From: an uncultured bacterium
GTDB lineage: Bacteria; Bacillota; Clostridia; Lachnospirales; Lachnospiraceae
Assembly (NCBI GenBank): GCA_905214365.1
Contig: CAJMMH010000134.1
Coordinates: 1-7,463, forward strand
Direction: 5' to 3'
DNA length: 7,463 bases
Shown piece by piece: positions 6,369 to 7,463 of this stretch (position 1 is its first letter; every line of letters starts with the position of its first letter). Under the pieces are notes generated by a model, which was not told where the DNA came from, ran no database searches, and was given only the letters and a program-made list of their open reading frames with translations. The position numbers were made by a program, and so were the translations under genes.

Positions 6369-7367
6369 TCACTCACCCCTCTCCATTACGATGCTCGGCT
6401 CGCAGTCTTCCTTGGTGTAGGAAATCAGCGGTCCTCTGGACTCGGTATCGGCGCCGGCCTGATACTCGCCGTAGAACTCGTCGATATCCTTGATGAATTT
6501 CCGGTTCAGCAGATGGAGCGGAATATTCTGCGGACATACCCGGCTGCACTCGCCGCAGTCCGTGCAGCGTCCCGCTACATGGAAAGCGCGGATGATGTGG
6601 AACATATTTTCTTCAAAATCGGTCGTATTTACCTTTGCAGCCACACCGGAATTTGCGTTATCAAAAACGCAGGTACGGCAGGTGCAGGCAGGACAGGCAT
6701 TGCGGCAGGCATTGCAGCGGATACACTTGGACAGCTGGCTTCTCCAGAAGTCAAAACGCTCTTCCTCGGTCATTGCCTCTAACTTCGCGACCTCTGCCAT
6801 ACGGTCAGCGGAAACCGGAACCTCCGGCGCTTCCTCGTCCGGAATTAACATCTCGTCTCCGGCTACATGCTTCTTGCCCTTACATACCATGCAGCGCTCC
6901 AGCAGCACATCCTGCTTTTTGCACTCGGTATCACCATAAATGGTGGAAACCTTCAGCGTATCGCCTTCTTCCTCTACCGCGGTAATTCCGGTGATTCCAA
7001 GATCTCTCAGCTTGTTGATATCAACCATTCCGGTACACGGAACGCCAAGCGCGTAAATCCGGTCCGGGTTGATGCGGTGCTCCTTGATCAGCTGATTGTA
7101 GCTGTAAGTATCGCAGGGCTTTAACAGAGCGAGAAGCTTGCCCTCTCCCTCCGCAGGCGCTCCTGCCGTCGCGCCAACCAGGAACTTGCTCTGGTTTGCT
7201 CCGCAGAAGCTGTTGTATAACAGTTCATCGACTGTATCCTTTGTGAATACCGCCGGACTGACATCGTAGCAGAACTCGCCGGCCTTCCAGCCTGCAACAC
7301 GGTCTACGGTGCCGTTATCCAGCAGCTCACCGATCTTCTTTCCGAGTAATTCCTTTATTTCTTGCAT
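6369..7367 (-). CDS. FrhB-like N-terminal plus 4Fe-4S dicluster oxidoreductase subunit (Flx-like)
   Basis: A 332-residue soluble protein. The N-terminal two thirds resemble the coenzyme F420 hydrogenase/dehydrogenase beta-subunit fold, with LLKPCD (81-86) and LGVPCTGM (107-114), plus a CMVC pair (159, 162). The C-terminal third holds two ferredoxin motifs: CIRCNACRNACP (Cys215, 218, 221, 225), followed by extra cysteines 228, 230 and 233, and CTDCGECSRVCP (Cys268, 271, 274, 278). It is expected to relay electrons between the MvhD-like protein encoded just upstream and the AsrA-like and FAD/NAD(P) proteins downstream, as the iron-sulfur subunits of FlxABCD do. Whether the FrhB-like part binds flavin is uncertain. 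The ATG at 7367 lies inside the end of the upstream gene, with GAGGG at 7375-7379 seven bases upstream. The stop touches the next gene's start region, indicating tight coupling. Confidence 0.82.
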   Translation of the reverse strand: MQEIKELLGKKIGELLDNGTVDRVAGWKAGEFCYDVSPAVFTKDTVDELLYNSFCGANQSKFLVGATAGAPAEGEGKLLALLKPCDTYSYNQLIKEHRINPDRIYALGVPCTGMVDINKLRDLGITGITAVEEEGDTLKVSTIYGDTECKKQDVLLERCMVCKGKKHVAGDEMLIPDEEAPEVPVSADRMAEVAKLEAMTEEERFDFWRSQLSKCIRCNACRNACPACTCRTCVFDNANSGVAAKVNTTDFEENMFHIIRAFHVAGRCTDCGECSRVCPQNIPLHLLNRKFIKDIDEFYGEYQAGADTESRGPLISYTKEDCEPSIVMERGE

Positions 7368-7463
7368 CGCAGATCCCTCAACTTTCTGTTCTCGCCAAGA
7401 CGGTTGATGGTTTCGGCAAACTCATTCATGGTTGCGGCAAATTTTGCGCCCTCTGCTGCGGAA
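7355..7463 (-). CDS. C-terminal end of an MvhD/FlpD-like hydrogenase iron-sulfur subunit (partial)
   Basis: The minus-strand frame starting at 7462 is open to a TAA at 7357-7355 and encodes about 35 residues. The sequence SAAEGAKFAATMNEFAE, followed by a RLGENRKL segment, resembles the C-terminus of the MvhD/FlpD family (hydrogenase iron-sulfur subunit, PF02662-type), which in other anaerobes docks a hydrogenase, formate dehydrogenase or Flx module onto HdrA. It overlaps the next gene by 13 bases, showing it is a real cotranscribed gene and not spurious. The tail could also belong to an HdrA-MvhD fusion. Its cysteines lie outside the window, so the assignment rests on the tail and context alone. 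Confidence 0.65.
   Translation of the reverse strand, partial: SAAEGAKFAATMNEFAETINRLGENRKLRDLRCKK

Noticed and set aside
1..7463. CRISPR array, tRNA, rRNA, insertion sequence or attachment site
   Set aside because: No regularly spaced repeats, no tRNA-like or rRNA-like segment, no transposase and no terminal inverted repeats were seen by eye.

Overview
The window looks like part of the chromosome of an anaerobic, Gram-positive-type bacterium. A clostridial (Bacillota, possibly Lachnospiraceae-like) host is my best guess, from the roughly balanced base composition, the strong GGAGG ribosome binding sites, and a gene set built from oxygen-sensitive iron-sulfur and flavin proteins. This taxonomic call is inference only.

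Layout. At the left edge (1-558, + strand) is the C-terminal, catalytic part of a DUF885-family protein. It is separated by a bidirectional hairpin terminator (636-687) from everything else, which is on the minus strand. Read in the direction of transcription, from right to left, the minus strand holds: the C-terminal tail of an MvhD/FlpD-like hydrogenase iron-sulfur subunit (7355-7463, running off the window); an FrhB-like protein with two [4Fe-4S] motifs (6369-7367); an AsrA/sulfhydrogenase-beta-like protein with two [4Fe-4S] motifs (5314-6366); an AsrB/sulfhydrogenase-gamma-like FAD/NAD(P)/[2Fe-2S] protein (4490-5317); a fumarate-reductase-type iron-sulfur subunit (3732-4406); and a fumarate-reductase-type flavoprotein (2096-3718). 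A terminator follows (2009-2046), then a short aspartate:alanine-exchanger-family transporter (725-1876).

How the genes may work together. The first four resemble the FlxABCD module (NAD(P)H-oxidising flavin/iron-sulfur proteins feeding HdrABC). Here the acceptor end beside them is a FrdAB pair rather than HdrBC. There is no cytochrome b or other membrane anchor in the visible part. The fumarate-binding residues of the flavoprotein are conserved, but its covalent-FAD histidine is replaced by asparagine, and the iron-sulfur subunit has two complete four-cysteine motifs instead of the usual [3Fe-4S] arrangement. The most economical reading is a soluble NAD(P)H-linked fumarate (or related enoate) reductase, possibly flavin-bifurcating if an HdrA gene lies just upstream. 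The transporter next to it may move a C4-dicarboxylate or amino acid connected to that pathway. The bifurcation and transport-substrate ideas are hypotheses, not sequence facts.
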